A stretch of 64,000 nt of DNA from Frigidibacter oleivorans (GCF_003993775.1 NZ_RJRZ01000003.1:1-64000), one strand, 5' to 3'; positions 45,552-54,915 are shown, counted from the stretch's first letter. Program-made: numbers and translations. Notes: generated from the sequence alone by a model not told the origin.

Positions 45552-45926
45552 CTAGCGCAGCCTCGCCAGCACACCGGAGAGGACAAGCAGAACGATCGTG
45601 ATGATGCACAGCAGGAAGGCCGGGATATTCCCGACGACGGCCGATGCCGCCGCCCAGGCGCCCAGCGTGACGAACCCGAGATCGGCGAGCCCATCCGAGG
45701 GCGATGCGTCGGCTTCACGGACCTGGGCCGCCTCCCAGATGCCGTAGACGATGAAGACGGTGAGGATGGCGATCGCGTCGCCTGCGATTGCGGCCAGTAT
45801 CGCGGCGGGGGCCATGCCGAAGATGACGGCATGGGCGCATTGGTTGCCCGCCCACGCCTCCGCATCATCGGGATAGGCGGAAGGCGTCTTGAACAAGTGC
45901 AGGAACAGGCCGATCAGCTTCTTCAT
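45552..45926 (-). CDS. Multispan membrane protein (124 aa)
   Basis: Three hydrophobic segments: about 32-60 (AHAVIFGMAPAAILAAIAGD onward), 83-98 (LGFVTLGAWAAASAVV) and 100-121 (IPAFLLCIITIVLLVLSGVL), after a basic start (MKKLIGLFLHLFK). It could be a second holin/pinholin or a superinfection-exclusion protein. Its place among tail genes rather than next to the endolysin makes holin uncertain. Overlaps the preceding gene by 4 bp. Confidence 0.55.
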   Translation of the reverse strand: MKKLIGLFLHLFKTPSAYPDDAEAWAGNQCAHAVIFGMAPAAILAAIAGDAIAILTVFIVYGIWEAAQVREADASPSDGLADLGFVTLGAWAAASAVVGNIPAFLLCIITIVLLVLSGVLARLR

Positions 45927-46504
45927 CCCAACGCTCCTGTGATCTGGGAAATTGCGGTGTCCAGCCCGGCGGTGGCTGCGTCGATCTCCGCGCGGGTCGC
46001 CGCCGCCGCGATGGCGGCTGCAGCGGCGAAGCAGGCGGCCTCGACCGGCCCGCCCATCTGCCGCCATAGCGCATTCAGGTTGAGAACGACTTGAGCCACC
46101 TCCGCCAGCGTCGGTGCCGTGCCCCCGGTTTCGATGGGGCCAACCTCCGAGACCAGCATCGGATAGTCGGCGGGATCGGGGGTTCCGCTCGCGGAGGCGG
46201 CGACGAAGGCCTGCGCCTCCATGAGCTTGACCATGTAGTAGAGGCTCTGGAACTTCATGTCGGTCAGGGTGGTCAGTCGCGTCTCCTCGCGCTTGGCGGC
46301 GACACGATCCAGCGCCATCCGCCGCATCGCCGGGGTGGCCGCGGTTTCAGGGGCGAGCGCGCCGGCGACGACGCGCCAGCGGAACGGGTCGGACAGATCG
46401 GTCTCGTCGGGCACCTCGATATGATCGCCCGGCGGCGGGGTGACGTGGGGGGCGAGCCGCATGACACCCGTGATCGCGCCATTGGCGTCGTAGTAGATCA
46501 GCAT
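45923..46504 (-). CDS. Tail-fibre-associated protein (193 aa)
   Basis: The start (MLIYYDANGAITGVMRLAPH) and following strand-rich 60 residues resemble small tail-fibre assembly or tip proteins. The rest is helical (ALDRVAAKREETRLTTLTDM, FQSLYYMVKLMEAQAFV) with an alanine-rich C-terminus. The gene directly follows the large fibre gene, the usual place of a fibre chaperone (inference). ATG 46504 overlaps the fibre stop. Confidence 0.5.
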   Translation of the reverse strand: MLIYYDANGAITGVMRLAPHVTPPPGDHIEVPDETDLSDPFRWRVVAGALAPETAATPAMRRMALDRVAAKREETRLTTLTDMKFQSLYYMVKLMEAQAFVAASASGTPDPADYPMLVSEVGPIETGGTAPTLAEVAQVVLNLNALWRQMGGPVEAACFAAAAAIAAAATRAEIDAATAGLDTAISQITGALG

Positions 46505-49500
46505 CAGCCGCCCCCCCAGCTTCCCATCGAATAGAACAGGTATTGGATCGTGCGGATGCTGTTGCTGCCGTTGGAATGATAGACCGGCGTTCCGGCGGAG
46601 AAGAAGGAGACGATCCGCTCGTAGGAGAAGTCGATCCAGGCGCCCTCGGCGATGTAGATCCGTCCGGTCCCCATCGAGTTGCCGTCGCCGGTGAACAGCA
46701 CCCACAACCCCGCGCCCAGATCGGGGAAGGTGATCTCGACGCCATTCTTGAAGATCTGCCCTGAAGCCGTGGGCATCAGGGGCACCACATCGGCCGGGAT
46801 GTCCGTCTTTTCGGCCAGGGAGTATTCGACCCGGCCCGGCCGGCCGGACGCACCGGAGGCCCGCGCATCGAAGCTGCTTGGTGCCGCCCCCGCGGCGCCG
46901 CCCGCCCCGATGGTCACCACCAGTTTCGGCGCCACCATGCCCTCGATGTCGATGTCGCCGCTCGACGTGGTGGTCGCCGCCCCGCCCCCGGTTCCGGCGG
47001 TGGTCACGGTAATCAACTTGTCGTTGTCCGAGGTGGTGTAGCCGGAGTCCTGCACGACAGTCGATGCGCCGCCGGCACCGCGTCCGAAGGCGCCGTAATA
47101 GCTGGCTTCGCCGGCTTGGCGATTGCTGGCCGCAGAGTCATAGCTGGTTCCGGCCCCATCGCCCCCCTGCGAGATCAGGGTCTTGATAAGGGTGTTGCCG
47201 TCATAGACCTGCACCATGGTCGGCTCGCCGTCGCCGCCAGGCGTCGCTACCCTGCTGCTCGATGATCCCTGCGCTGTCGCGGTGAACTCGGCGCCCACCC
47301 CCGCGCCACCGCCGCCGCCGCCCGTGGCGCGGATCTTCAGGACATAGGCCCCCGGCGTCAGCATCACCTCCTGCGTGGTGTCGACCGTTTGGTATGGCGC
47401 TGGCAGCCCGCCGCGCAGGATGTGCCGCGCATTCTGGAGGACAAGCCCGTCGCCCGGCGTGATGGTCAGCGCCTGCACCGTGTTCTTGACCGGCACCGTC
47501 CGGGAGGCGGCGAACGAGAAATGGGCGGCACCATCGACGTCATAGCGGCCCATGTAGACGCCATCGGCGGGATCGTCCGGCCCCACCTTCGTCATCGAGA
47601 AGGCGGCGGTGGTCGCGCTCATCTCCAGAAGGGTGGTGACCTCGATATAGTCCGAGGTCAGCTTGCCCGACCCGATGATGGAGGCGTCCATCGAATAGGC
47701 CTGGATGTGCTGGCCGGTGACGGTGCCGTTCAGCAGGATCTCGGTGGCGTCGATGCGGGCCACCGAGACCGGGCCATCCGGCCCGTCAGAGGCCACCAGT
47801 TCGAGAAGCGCGCCCTCGCTGCCGGCCTGGACGCGGAAGCTGAGGGTCGCCGCCATGTTGCCCTCGATCGTGGCGATGGCATTGGCGGTTTGCGTCACCG
47901 AGGCGCTGAGGTCGCCATAATCGGCCTCGACCATCTCGACGCGGGTGGCGAGTGCTTCATCGCCGTCCACACGCGCCGCGGCTTCTTCGGAGACCCGCGC
48001 GTCGATGGCGGCCTCGACGATGCCGCCGGCGGTTTCCTCGGCGGTCGCCGGCCGGATCGCGATCCGATGAAGTTCGAGAGTCTTCGCGGCCTTCGTGAAT
48101 GCGGCGTGGTTGACGAACGCGAACAGGGCGTTCGAGGCGAAGGCGCCGGCGAAGGCCTCGGGCATCGCGAAGATGCCGGAGGCGGTCATGTTGTCGCCCA
48201 GCCGGAGCGTCCCCAGCATCATTTCGGACAGGGGTTTCTCCGCGGAGAAGGCCTCTGAGGCATCGTTGATCCAGTCGACGCGCACCCCGGCGCCGGCCAG
48301 TGACCCGGAGACAAGGGTGAACTCGATTTCAACCAGATAGGCGGAGGCGCCGGCCATGCCCGTCCATTGGGTGTCGGTGCTTTCGGTGGAGACGCCTTCG
48401 TCGGCCCCGGCGGGGGTGATGAAGGACCACGTCTTGCCGGTGGAGAACACCTTGTTGTCGGTCTTGGTCAGCTGGGCTTGCCCCCCCAACCGCTGCCAGT
48501 AGCCCGGCTCCTCACGATCAAGAAACGGATCGGTGATCGCCGAGATCGCCCGGGACGTGATCGAGGCCGCCGCGGTGGCGGAGATGCCGGCCATCGCCGC
48601 GAAGTTGCCGGCATCGTCGACGGCCTGCGAGACCTGTTCCAGCGCCGTATTGGCGTTCGAGGCGGCGGTTTCGGCATCGGTGACGGCTTGCGCGGCGGCC
48701 AGTGCCTCGCGCGCGGCGTCATCGGCCTTGGTCGACGCGGTGTTGGCGAAGCCGGAAGCCGCATCGGCGAAGTCGGAGGCGGCGCCCGAGGCGGAGGCGG
48801 CGTCATCTGCGCTTCGTGCCGCCGCGTCCGCCGAGATACCCGCGGCGGCGGAGTGGCCCTCGGCGTCGGTGACCGCCTGTGAAACCTGCTCGATGACGCT
48901 GTTCGCGGCGTTCGAGGCCGCGGTTTCCGCAGCTGTCGCCCATTCCCCTGCGGCCGCGGCCTCGCGGGCGGCATCGTCTGCCTTGACAGATGCGGTGTTC
49001 GCGAACCCCGCCGCGGCCTCGACAGCATCTTCGGCTGCGGTTTCCGAGGTGATGTCCTGCCATTCGAGATCGGTCCACCAGGCATATTCCGTCGCCGGCC
49101 CGGTGGTCCCGTTCATCTGCAGCCAGAGGTTCCAGTCGGTGCAGTCTTCGGTGAAGGTCCGTTCTGCCTCCACTTCGACCCAAGCACCGCCCGCCGCCGG
49201 GGCTGTCGCTATCGGGGTGAAGCTGCTGGTGCCGGTGCTGAGGCGGGTGTAGCGGATGCCGATCCGCGCATCGCTGGCGGCGGCGTTGTAGACCCAGCCC
49301 CTGACCCGGAAGGTGCGGCCCACCAGGTTCTCATGCCACATCTCGTTGGCGCCGGTGGTGCCGATCCGATAGCCTTGCGTGTCCCTGACCCCAAGGCGCA
49401 GCGCCTTCGTTCGTCCGAGCGGATGCGGGGCTGGCACATCGGTGACCTGCGATGTGGTGGAGTAGCCGTCGCGCAGGCCATCCTCGAAGGTGGATCGTGG

Positions 49501-50820
49501 GGCGAAGTTGCCCCGTGCCGCCTCTCCGGCCTGCAGCGACATGCGCGCGACGACGCTCTGCGTGGATCCCGCGGTGGTGGCGAACCCTTCCGCCGTCTCC
49601 ACGGCCTCCGCGACCTGATCGAAAAGGCTGGTGGCGCCCCCAAGCGCGGTTTGCGCGTCGATCATGTGCTGTTCTGCCGCCAGCGCATATTGGCCGGCGT
49701 CATCGGCCCTGGTCGACGCGGTGTTGGCGAAGCCCGAGGCGGCATCGGCAAAGCCGGAGGCGGCGCCCGAGGCGTCCTGTGCGTCCTGCGCACTGTTGGC
49801 CGCCGCCTGCGCCGAGATGCCGGCAGCCGCGGAGTGGCCTTCCGCATCGGTGATCGCCTGTGAAACCTGCTCGATGACGGTGTTGGCGGCGTTGTTGGCG
49901 GCAGTCGTGGCCTCCGTGGCGGCCGTCTGTGCCGCCAGTGCTTCCCGGGCCGCATCGTCGGCCTTGGTCGACGCGATGGAGGCGCTGCCGGCCGAGGCGT
50001 CGGCAGCATCCCCGGCCGCATTGGCGCTGTTGGCCGCGGCGTCTGCCGAGATTCCGGCGGTGGCGGCATGCCCCTCGGCCGTCTCGACGGCTTCCGCGAC
50101 CTGACCAAGGGCGGTGGTCGCGGCGCCAGCAGCGGTTTCGGCCAGGGTGACCTGCTCGGATGCGGCAAGCGCGTGTTGACCTGCCTCATCGGCCTTTGCC
50201 GCCGCGAAGTCGGCGTGGCCGGATGCCGCATTTGCGAACCCGCTGGCAGCGTCTGCCATCTGCGCGGCGGCGCCCGCGGACGTGCTGGCGTCCGTGGCAT
50301 AGCCTTGAGCCGCCAGAACCGCCTGGGCGGTGTCATCGTAGGCGATCTGCAGCCCGTCGATCTGCCCTTGGAGGTTGTCGACGCTGGCCGACAGCGACGC
50401 ACTGATTTGGGCGGCATCGCCGCTGATCCGGTCGACGTCTTCCCGCAACTCATCCGCCCGCGCGGTGAGATCGGTGTTGATCTGGGCTGCCTCCGCCGAC
50501 ACGGCTGCGATGTCACCGCGCAGTTCCGAGGCCTCGGCTTCCAGATCGTCGCGGACCGCCGAGGCGGCGGCGCCGGCGGCGGCGGCATCGGCAAGGGCCT
50601 GCTCGATCTGCTGCTGCATCGGTCCAGCGACACTTTCGACGACGCCTTCCACGATCTCGGTGACGCCATCGGTGTCGATGGGGGGCGGGGTGGCGGCCAC
50701 GGCGGCCTGCAGTTCCGAATGCCTGACCGCGCGCTTCGACCGGTCCCCGCGCTCGCCCGCGAGGATTTCGACGGTCTCGCGGAGCCGCCGCTGCTGCATG
50801 GTTTCCGGTGCGACGGCCAT
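46504..50820 (-). CDS. Large tail fibre/central fibre protein with alanine-rich heptad repeats (1438 aa)
   Basis: About 60 residues of attachment domain are followed by long alanine-rich coiled repeats: units of about 70 residues around VIEQVSQA.TDAEGHSAAAG and FADAASGFANTAS.KADDA recur between about 200-430 and 600-770. The two blocks are separated by a carbohydrate-binding-like beta domain (about 450-590, LRLGVRDTQGYRIG, WWTDLEWQD). A host-specificity-J-like segment (ASVTQTANAIATIEGNMAAT, LLNGTVTGQHIQAYSMDASI), then a glycine-rich tip and a closing beta domain, complete the protein. It is a trimeric fibre by analogy. Confidence 0.7.
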   Translation of the reverse strand: MAVAPETMQQRRLRETVEILAGERGDRSKRAVRHSELQAAVAATPPPIDTDGVTEIVEGVVESVAGPMQQQIEQALADAAAAGAAASAVRDDLEAEASELRGDIAAVSAEAAQINTDLTARADELREDVDRISGDAAQISASLSASVDNLQGQIDGLQIAYDDTAQAVLAAQGYATDASTSAGAAAQMADAASGFANAASGHADFAAAKADEAGQHALAASEQVTLAETAAGAATTALGQVAEAVETAEGHAATAGISADAAANSANAAGDAADASAGSASIASTKADDAAREALAAQTAATEATTAANNAANTVIEQVSQAITDAEGHSAAAGISAQAAANSAQDAQDASGAASGFADAASGFANTASTRADDAGQYALAAEQHMIDAQTALGGATSLFDQVAEAVETAEGFATTAGSTQSVVARMSLQAGEAARGNFAPRSTFEDGLRDGYSTTSQVTDVPAPHPLGRTKALRLGVRDTQGYRIGTTGANEMWHENLVGRTFRVRGWVYNAAASDARIGIRYTRLSTGTSSFTPIATAPAAGGAWVEVEAERTFTEDCTDWNLWLQMNGTTGPATEYAWWTDLEWQDITSETAAEDAVEAAAGFANTASVKADDAAREAAAAGEWATAAETAASNAANSVIEQVSQAVTDAEGHSAAAGISADAAARSADDAASASGAASDFADAASGFANTASTKADDAAREALAAAQAVTDAETAASNANTALEQVSQAVDDAGNFAAMAGISATAAASITSRAISAITDPFLDREEPGYWQRLGGQAQLTKTDNKVFSTGKTWSFITPAGADEGVSTESTDTQWTGMAGASAYLVEIEFTLVSGSLAGAGVRVDWINDASEAFSAEKPLSEMMLGTLRLGDNMTASGIFAMPEAFAGAFASNALFAFVNHAAFTKAAKTLELHRIAIRPATAEETAGGIVEAAIDARVSEEAAARVDGDEALATRVEMVEADYGDLSASVTQTANAIATIEGNMAATLSFRVQAGSEGALLELVASDGPDGPVSVARIDATEILLNGTVTGQHIQAYSMDASIIGSGKLTSDYIEVTTLLEMSATTAAFSMTKVGPDDPADGVYMGRYDVDGAAHFSFAASRTVPVKNTVQALTITPGDGLVLQNARHILRGGLPAPYQTVDTTQEVMLTPGAYVLKIRATGGGGGGAGVGAEFTATAQGSSSSRVATPGGDGEPTMVQVYDGNTLIKTLISQGGDGAGTSYDSAASNRQAGEASYYGAFGRGAGGASTVVQDSGYTTSDNDKLITVTTAGTGGGAATTTSSGDIDIEGMVAPKLVVTIGAGGAAGAAPSSFDARASGASGRPGRVEYSLAEKTDIPADVVPLMPTASGQIFKNGVEITFPDLGAGLWVLFTGDGNSMGTGRIYIAEGAWIDFSYERIVSFFSAGTPVYHSNGSNSIRTIQYLFYSMGSWGGG
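48570..50110. repeat. Imperfect repeats encoding the fibre's alanine-rich coiled coil
   Basis: DNA around 48830-48910 and 49815-49900 is closely similar over about 80 bp, including an identical stretch for TGTGAAACCTGCTCGATGAC. Further copies lie near 48600-48730 and 49560-49740. The repeats encode the 70-residue units of the fibre gene and are a likely recombination substrate for fibre-length variation. Confidence 0.65.
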
Positions 50821-50822
50821 GG

Positions 50823-52367
50823 CTACCTCAGCAGCTCCTCGATCGTCGCGGCGAAGGAGATGCCGCTGATTGTGGCGTCACCTTCAACCTCGACCTCCCA
50901 GCGGGTGGCCTTGCCGGCCGGCAGCCGCCCGGGGGTGTCGATCGCGTCGCTGCTGTGGTGCAGGGTGCCGTCCGCATAGAAGCGGGTGACGGTGGCGCCG
51001 TCGCGTTCGGTGTCGATCTTGAAGGCGCCGAAACCCTCGCGATGGACGTGGTGGTAGAGGCGGCTGCGCCAGAGATAGGGACGCTTCGCACCCGCCTCCC
51101 ACAACCGGACCTCGGCGCCCTGCAGCATGAAGACCGCGCCGGTCTGGATTTCGAGATGCAGATCCTCGGCGCTGATGTCGGCGCGCTCGTAGAAGGGCTG
51201 CGTTCCGGTCGTGTCGATCGCACCGATCCGGCGCGCCGCCCCATCGAGGTGCGAGAACAGGTATCGGCCGCGATAGGAGGTGGCGATGAAGGTGGACGGT
51301 TCCAGAGCCGTCCATTGGTCCGCGGTGAACAGTTCCCGCGAGATGACCTGCGCGCCGGAAAGCGAGATCGAGACGATGCCCTCCGGCGATGGATAGAGCG
51401 CCGAATAGCCCATATCCACGATTCCGCGGCGCGCGACGCAGGGCAGGTTCGACTCCACCTTCTCCTGCATCATCGACTCGGGATGGGTGCCCTGGATGAT
51501 GTAGGGGGTGCCGGTGGTCAGCACGACAAGCGCGGAACCCAGCGCGACCAGCCCGACGACAGGATAGGCGACGGTGAGGACGTATTTCGATGGCCAGGCA
51601 TGCGGGATGTAGGGCTCGCAGAACAGCACCTCCTTCCCGTCGAAGGCCGCCATCATGCCGTTCGGCATCGGGATGATCCCGCGCATCCCGGCCGGCGGCG
51701 CGTCATAGTCGGTGCTAGGCACCGGCTCTTGGATCGGCTCGTCCAGCGGCAGATGGGTGTGGGACAGATCGAAGGCGGAGAACTCGGCGACGAAATGCAG
51801 CGCGGTCTCCCCGCTGCTGCCGGTCTGGGAGCGATAGAGGCGGATCAGGGTGATCCCGCGCCCGGCGGGCGGGGTGACGAAGCCCTGCAGGAAGACCTGC
51901 AGAGGCGAGTGCCATAGCACCGGCTCCGTCAGAGGCGACGGGGGCGACTCCTCGCCCCACTGGGTGACATAGGTGTAGGCGAACAGCGTCTCCTCGGCGA
52001 TGGCTACATCCACGGTGCCGAGGATTTCGACCGTGGGCGCGTCGGTCGGGGGCAGCAGGGCCAGCGGGTAGGTCTGGCCGTCGACCCGCATCTTCGGGGC
52101 GCCGTCGCCGGTGATGTAGAGCCGCGAGGTGGCCACGGGCCCGGGCGTGGCATCGACATCGGCGTCGAAGCCTAGCCAGGCGCTGTCGTGACGGATGATC
52201 CGCTGCACCGGCCCGGGAAACTGGTGGACGGTGACCGGCTCGCGCAACGCCCGGATCGCGCCGTCTTCCAGCACGATGTCACGCGCGGCTTGCGCGTAGT
52301 TCTCGGGCAGAAGCCTTGGGTGGAGGCGCGGCATCTCGCCTTTGAAGTTGGCGATCTGGACGCGCAT
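50823..52367 (-). CDS. Phage structural protein, probable tail-tube/needle component (514 aa)
   Basis: A beta-rich protein that looks like a propeller or tube subunit. It opens MRVQIANFKGEMPRLHPRLL with a conserved NYAQAARDIVLEDGAIRAL, then LYITGDGAPKMRVDG, TYVTQWGEESPPSPLTEPV, RLYRSQTGSSGETALHFV, VLTTGTPYIIQGTHPES and LPCVARRGIVDMGY. The same order occurs in structural proteins beside N4-gp56 capsid modules of Bcep22-like phages. Exact role not established. ATG 52367 overlaps the upstream stop. Confidence 0.6.
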   Translation of the reverse strand: MRVQIANFKGEMPRLHPRLLPENYAQAARDIVLEDGAIRALREPVTVHQFPGPVQRIIRHDSAWLGFDADVDATPGPVATSRLYITGDGAPKMRVDGQTYPLALLPPTDAPTVEILGTVDVAIAEETLFAYTYVTQWGEESPPSPLTEPVLWHSPLQVFLQGFVTPPAGRGITLIRLYRSQTGSSGETALHFVAEFSAFDLSHTHLPLDEPIQEPVPSTDYDAPPAGMRGIIPMPNGMMAAFDGKEVLFCEPYIPHAWPSKYVLTVAYPVVGLVALGSALVVLTTGTPYIIQGTHPESMMQEKVESNLPCVARRGIVDMGYSALYPSPEGIVSISLSGAQVISRELFTADQWTALEPSTFIATSYRGRYLFSHLDGAARRIGAIDTTGTQPFYERADISAEDLHLEIQTGAVFMLQGAEVRLWEAGAKRPYLWRSRLYHHVHREGFGAFKIDTERDGATVTRFYADGTLHHSSDAIDTPGRLPAGKATRWEVEVEGDATISGISFAATIEELLR

Positions 52368-53029
52368 CAGAGCCACCTCGGTTTCGTCCGCACCGGGGCG
52401 CGCTGCTGGCCTCTGATCTTGCTGGAAAAGGCGCCCCGCATCGCCTCGTCGAAGACGGCGCGGAAGGCGGTTGCGGCCTTGGCGTCGGTCCAGAGCTGGC
52501 CGGGGATCGACAGGATCCGGCTCAGCGCCCCGGCCGCGATGGTCTCCCCATGCTGGGTCAGCAGGAAGTCGGGGGCGCGGTTGTTGGCGTCGTCGAGCGG
52601 ATCGTCCGGGTCTCCGCCGAAGGACTGCCCGTGGCGCGGCTTCAGGAACAGCGACAGCCGCAGGACGCCCGGCTCGAAGGGGTAGACCGACACGGTGTCG
52701 GGGGTCACCTGGGTCAGGTATTTCGCCTGCCCGGTCATCGGGGTCTGGGCGACGCCGTCATGGGCCAGATCGGTGATCTGGGTGGGGTCCAGCGGTCGGC
52801 CGTCCAGCGTCGCATCCTCGATCTCATGGATGGCGCTGCCGGGCGGGGCAACAATCGCCTGCCCCTGCTCGTTCAGCGCGGCCTCCACCATATGCCGCCA
52901 GCAGCGCGTCCGCTCGCAGAACTCGATGGCGGCGAGGCGGGTTTGGAACAGGGCAACCGGATCGGGGCAGCCCGGGGCGCGGGGCAGGATGTAGGCGAGG
53001 AAGGGCGTCAGCTTGATCGTGGTGACCAT
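52367..53029 (-). CDS. Head-tail/tail structural protein (220 aa)
   Basis: A mixed alpha/beta protein: a helical N-terminal 60 residues (IEFCERTRCWRHMVEAALNE), then strands with SVYPFEPGVLRLSLFLKPRH, and a helical C-terminus (DAKAATAFRAVFDEAMRGAF). It lies between the DUF6682-type and tube-like proteins, so probably an adaptor in the podoviral tail. No specific family motif is recognised. The gene ends in an ATGA overlap. Confidence 0.5.
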   Translation of the reverse strand: MVTTIKLTPFLAYILPRAPGCPDPVALFQTRLAAIEFCERTRCWRHMVEAALNEQGQAIVAPPGSAIHEIEDATLDGRPLDPTQITDLAHDGVAQTPMTGQAKYLTQVTPDTVSVYPFEPGVLRLSLFLKPRHGQSFGGDPDDPLDDANNRAPDFLLTQHGETIAAGALSRILSIPGQLWTDAKAATAFRAVFDEAMRGAFSSKIRGQQRAPVRTKPRWL

Positions 53030-53038
53030 CTGCGCACC

Positions 53039-53728
53039 TCAGCGCGACCCCAGCGACATCGCCGCTTCGCCGGTGTTGATCGCGCCAAGCGCCGCGGTGA
53101 AGGAACTGTAGTGGGCGGTGGCCCGCGCCGCCGCATTGGCCTCGCCGGAGTCCTTCGACAGCGCCCGGTAGAGGACATAGTCGACCAGCGGGTTGCGGTA
53201 GAGGTCGGGGAGATCGACGAAGGAGTCGTAGGCCTCGACGTCGAGCATGGCGCTGCCGGTCGGCCCGGACAGCTCCAGCGGGACGACACCCACGGCGGCC
53301 TCGATGCGGCCCTCACCGTTGTTGCCGGGGACGACGTAGAATTGCCGGGGCGTCGTCATGTCATGGACGACATGCAGCACGGCGCGGGCGAAGGGCATCA
53401 CCGATTTGTCCTGCCAGCCCGGGATCTGGGCATCCAGCACGGACCGGTCGATGGGCCGGATCGCGGCGCCGCCCCGTTCCTCCTGGCCCTGAACGATGTT
53501 GCGGATCACCCGGGAGAGGATCGAATACTCGGCGGGCAGTTCCTGCCGGGTGCCCGCGACGAGACTGAGGATGACGATGCGGCTGTTCGCGTTGGGCTTG
53601 ATCGCGACAACCTCGCGGATCCCGTCCTGCAGGTAGGCGAACAGTTCGGCCGCGAGCCAGTGGACGGCCCCGCTGTCCTGCAGGATCGTTGAGGCGCGGC
53701 GCATCACGTCTTTTGCCCGGAAGGCCAT
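53039..53728 (-). CDS. DUF6682-like adaptor protein
   Basis: The 229-residue protein begins with a helical domain typical of head-completion adaptors (DVMRRASTILQDSGAVHWLA, ELFAYLQDGIREVVAIKPNA), followed by QELPAEYSILSRVIRNI and a beta region (PRQFYVVPGNNGEGRIE), then a helical end (LVDYVLYRALSKDSGEANAA). The order matches DUF6682 proteins next to N4-gp56 capsids. It probably forms the ring under the portal (inference). A GGAG precedes the ATG. Confidence 0.65.
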   Translation of the reverse strand: MAFRAKDVMRRASTILQDSGAVHWLAAELFAYLQDGIREVVAIKPNANSRIVILSLVAGTRQELPAEYSILSRVIRNIVQGQEERGGAAIRPIDRSVLDAQIPGWQDKSVMPFARAVLHVVHDMTTPRQFYVVPGNNGEGRIEAAVGVVPLELSGPTGSAMLDVEAYDSFVDLPDLYRNPLVDYVLYRALSKDSGEANAAARATAHYSSFTAALGAINTGEAAMSLGSR

Positions 53729-53737
53729 CAGGTTCTC

Positions 53738-53851
53738 CTATCGGCGCTTGCCGAACAGGCGGCGCCAGAACGACGGGCGCCGCGGGGTGCGATCGTGCTT
53801 CCAGTAGTCGCCGGGGGCGCCGGGCGTCTTCCGGCGCCCCCGGCGCGCCAT
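53738..53851 (-). CDS. Very small basic protein (37 aa)
   Basis: A 38-codon gene exactly fills the gap, starting by ATGA overlap at 53851 and ending 9 bp before the next start. The product is strikingly basic (MARRGRRKTPGAPGDYWKHD, ending FWRRLFGKRR). Tight fit, typical overlap and similar short Arg-rich peptides in head-tail clusters support it. It may bind DNA or the portal; function unknown. Confidence 0.6.
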   Translation of the reverse strand: MARRGRRKTPGAPGDYWKHDRTPRRPSFWRRLFGKRR

Positions 53852-54339
53852 CAGGCGCGCTCCGCCCGCGTCGCCTCGATCTGTGCGATCAGCGTCTCGG
53901 CCTTGGCCCGGGCGTTCGGCTCACGGCCGACCTCCTTGGCGAAGAGATCGCGCAGCTGGTCCAGCGACATGTCTACCAGCGCCAGCGGGGTTTCCGTCGC
54001 GGGTGCGGGCGCGGGCGTGGGCGCGGGCGTGGGCTCGATCACGGTGGCGGTGGCCGCGGGTTCGACGCCGCCGGGTGCCGGGACCGGAGCGGGCGACACC
54101 TGCGGGGCCGGCGCGGGCGAGACCGGGGGGACGCCGATCGAGGTGGCGGCGGTGGTGCCGGCGAGGCGGAAGCCCTCGGCGACCCGCAGGAACTGCTGGG
54201 CGTGGTCGGCCGAGGCGATGGCGCAGACATGCCGGCCGGTGCCGTCATCGGCGAAATGGTAGGCGGTGCCGTCGCCGACGCGATGATGGCTGCCACCCGG
54301 GCGCTTCTGCAGCGCCTCGATGATGAGAATGTTGGACAT
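53851..54339 (-). CDS. Head-region protein with Pro/Ala linker and SAP-like C-terminus (162 aa)
   Basis: An N-terminal beta domain (about 1-60, HHRVGDGTAYHFADDGTGRH) is followed by about 50 residues of Pro/Ala/Val linker and a C-terminal helix-turn-helix-like unit (LVDMSLDQLRDLFAKEVGRE, ANARAKAETLIAQIE) resembling SAP/HeH domains of head proteins. It lies between capsid and adaptor genes and is probably a virion component. GGAGA lies upstream of the ATG. Confidence 0.55.
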   Translation of the reverse strand: MSNILIIEALQKRPGGSHHRVGDGTAYHFADDGTGRHVCAIASADHAQQFLRVAEGFRLAGTTAATSIGVPPVSPAPAPQVSPAPVPAPGGVEPAATATVIEPTPAPTPAPAPATETPLALVDMSLDQLRDLFAKEVGREPNARAKAETLIAQIEATRAERA

Positions 54340-54366
54340 CAGGTCTCCCCTTTCGGTTTCGCAATT

Positions 54367-54395
54367 GCCCGCCCCGGCGGTGGGCCGGAGCGGGC
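54367..54395. terminator. GC-rich hairpin after the capsid-associated gene
   Basis: GCCCGCCCCGG (54367-54377) pairs with CCGGAGCGGGC (54385-54395), an 11-bp stem with one mismatch, in the 81-bp gap downstream of 54421. No T run follows on the minus strand, so it may attenuate rather than stop transcription, or stabilise the capsid mRNA 3' end. Confidence 0.5.
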
Positions 54396-54420
54396 GCTTT
54401 CAACCGTCCCTCGGACCGCG

Positions 54421-54864
54421 TCAGGAGACGACGCGGATGCGGCAGTGCAGCTTCTTGGTGGCGCCCGCGACGATGTCGGCCGACGTCTTCAGCCCGACCG
54501 AAACCGGGGTGTCGCCGTTCTGCGCCAGCGCGGCCAGCGCGGTCAGCGCGGTGGTCGCCGGGGCGCCGGCGGCACCGGCGTTGACCAGTTCGGAACCCGA
54601 GGTGCGCGCGGCGTCCAGCGAGCCGGGGCTGCCGGACATCAGGCCGATGGTCAGGTTGACGGCGCCCAGGTTCTCGGATGCGCAGTCGAAGCCGACGATC
54701 CGGCCGTAGGGGAAGATCGGGAACAGGTCGAGGATGTCGGCGGCGGCCACGGTCTCGGCAAACACATGCGTGAACATGTATTCGATCACTTCGCCCTTGC
54801 GGTGCGGGTTCGGCACGGGGGTGCGCGAGTTCCCCTTGAAATACGCGCTCTGCTTGATCGCCAT
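54421..54864 (-). CDS. Capsid-associated (decoration-like) protein (147 aa)
   Basis: The beginning MAIKQSAYFKGNSRTPVPNP and segments FTHVFAETVAAADILDLFPI, YGRIVGFDCASENLGAVNLT and IGLMSGSPGS resemble small proteins always found next to N4-gp56 capsids in Bcep22-like phages. The rest is beta-rich with an alanine stretch. It probably decorates or stabilises the capsid. Hairpins flank the gene on both sides, separating capsid-level expression from that of its neighbours. Confidence 0.6.
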   Translation of the reverse strand: MAIKQSAYFKGNSRTPVPNPHRKGEVIEYMFTHVFAETVAAADILDLFPIFPYGRIVGFDCASENLGAVNLTIGLMSGSPGSLDAARTSGSELVNAGAAGAPATTALTALAALAQNGDTPVSVGLKTSADIVAGATKKLHCRIRVVS

Positions 54865-54897
54865 GTCTCTTACCTTTGTGCGATGCGGAAAGGGTCA

Positions 54898-54915
54898 GGG
54901 GGCCGTGCGGCCCCC
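54898..54915 (-). terminator. Hairpin directly after the major capsid gene
   Basis: GGGGGCC and GGCCCCC form a perfect 7-bp stem around a 4-nt loop between the capsid stop and the next gene. On the minus strand no strong T run follows, so it is more likely an mRNA-stabilising or partial terminator element. Confidence 0.55.

Noticed and set aside
48570-50110. CRISPR-like array
   Set aside because: The repeats are imperfect, inside one open frame and encode the fibre's alanine-rich heptads. There are no constant repeats with unique spacers.
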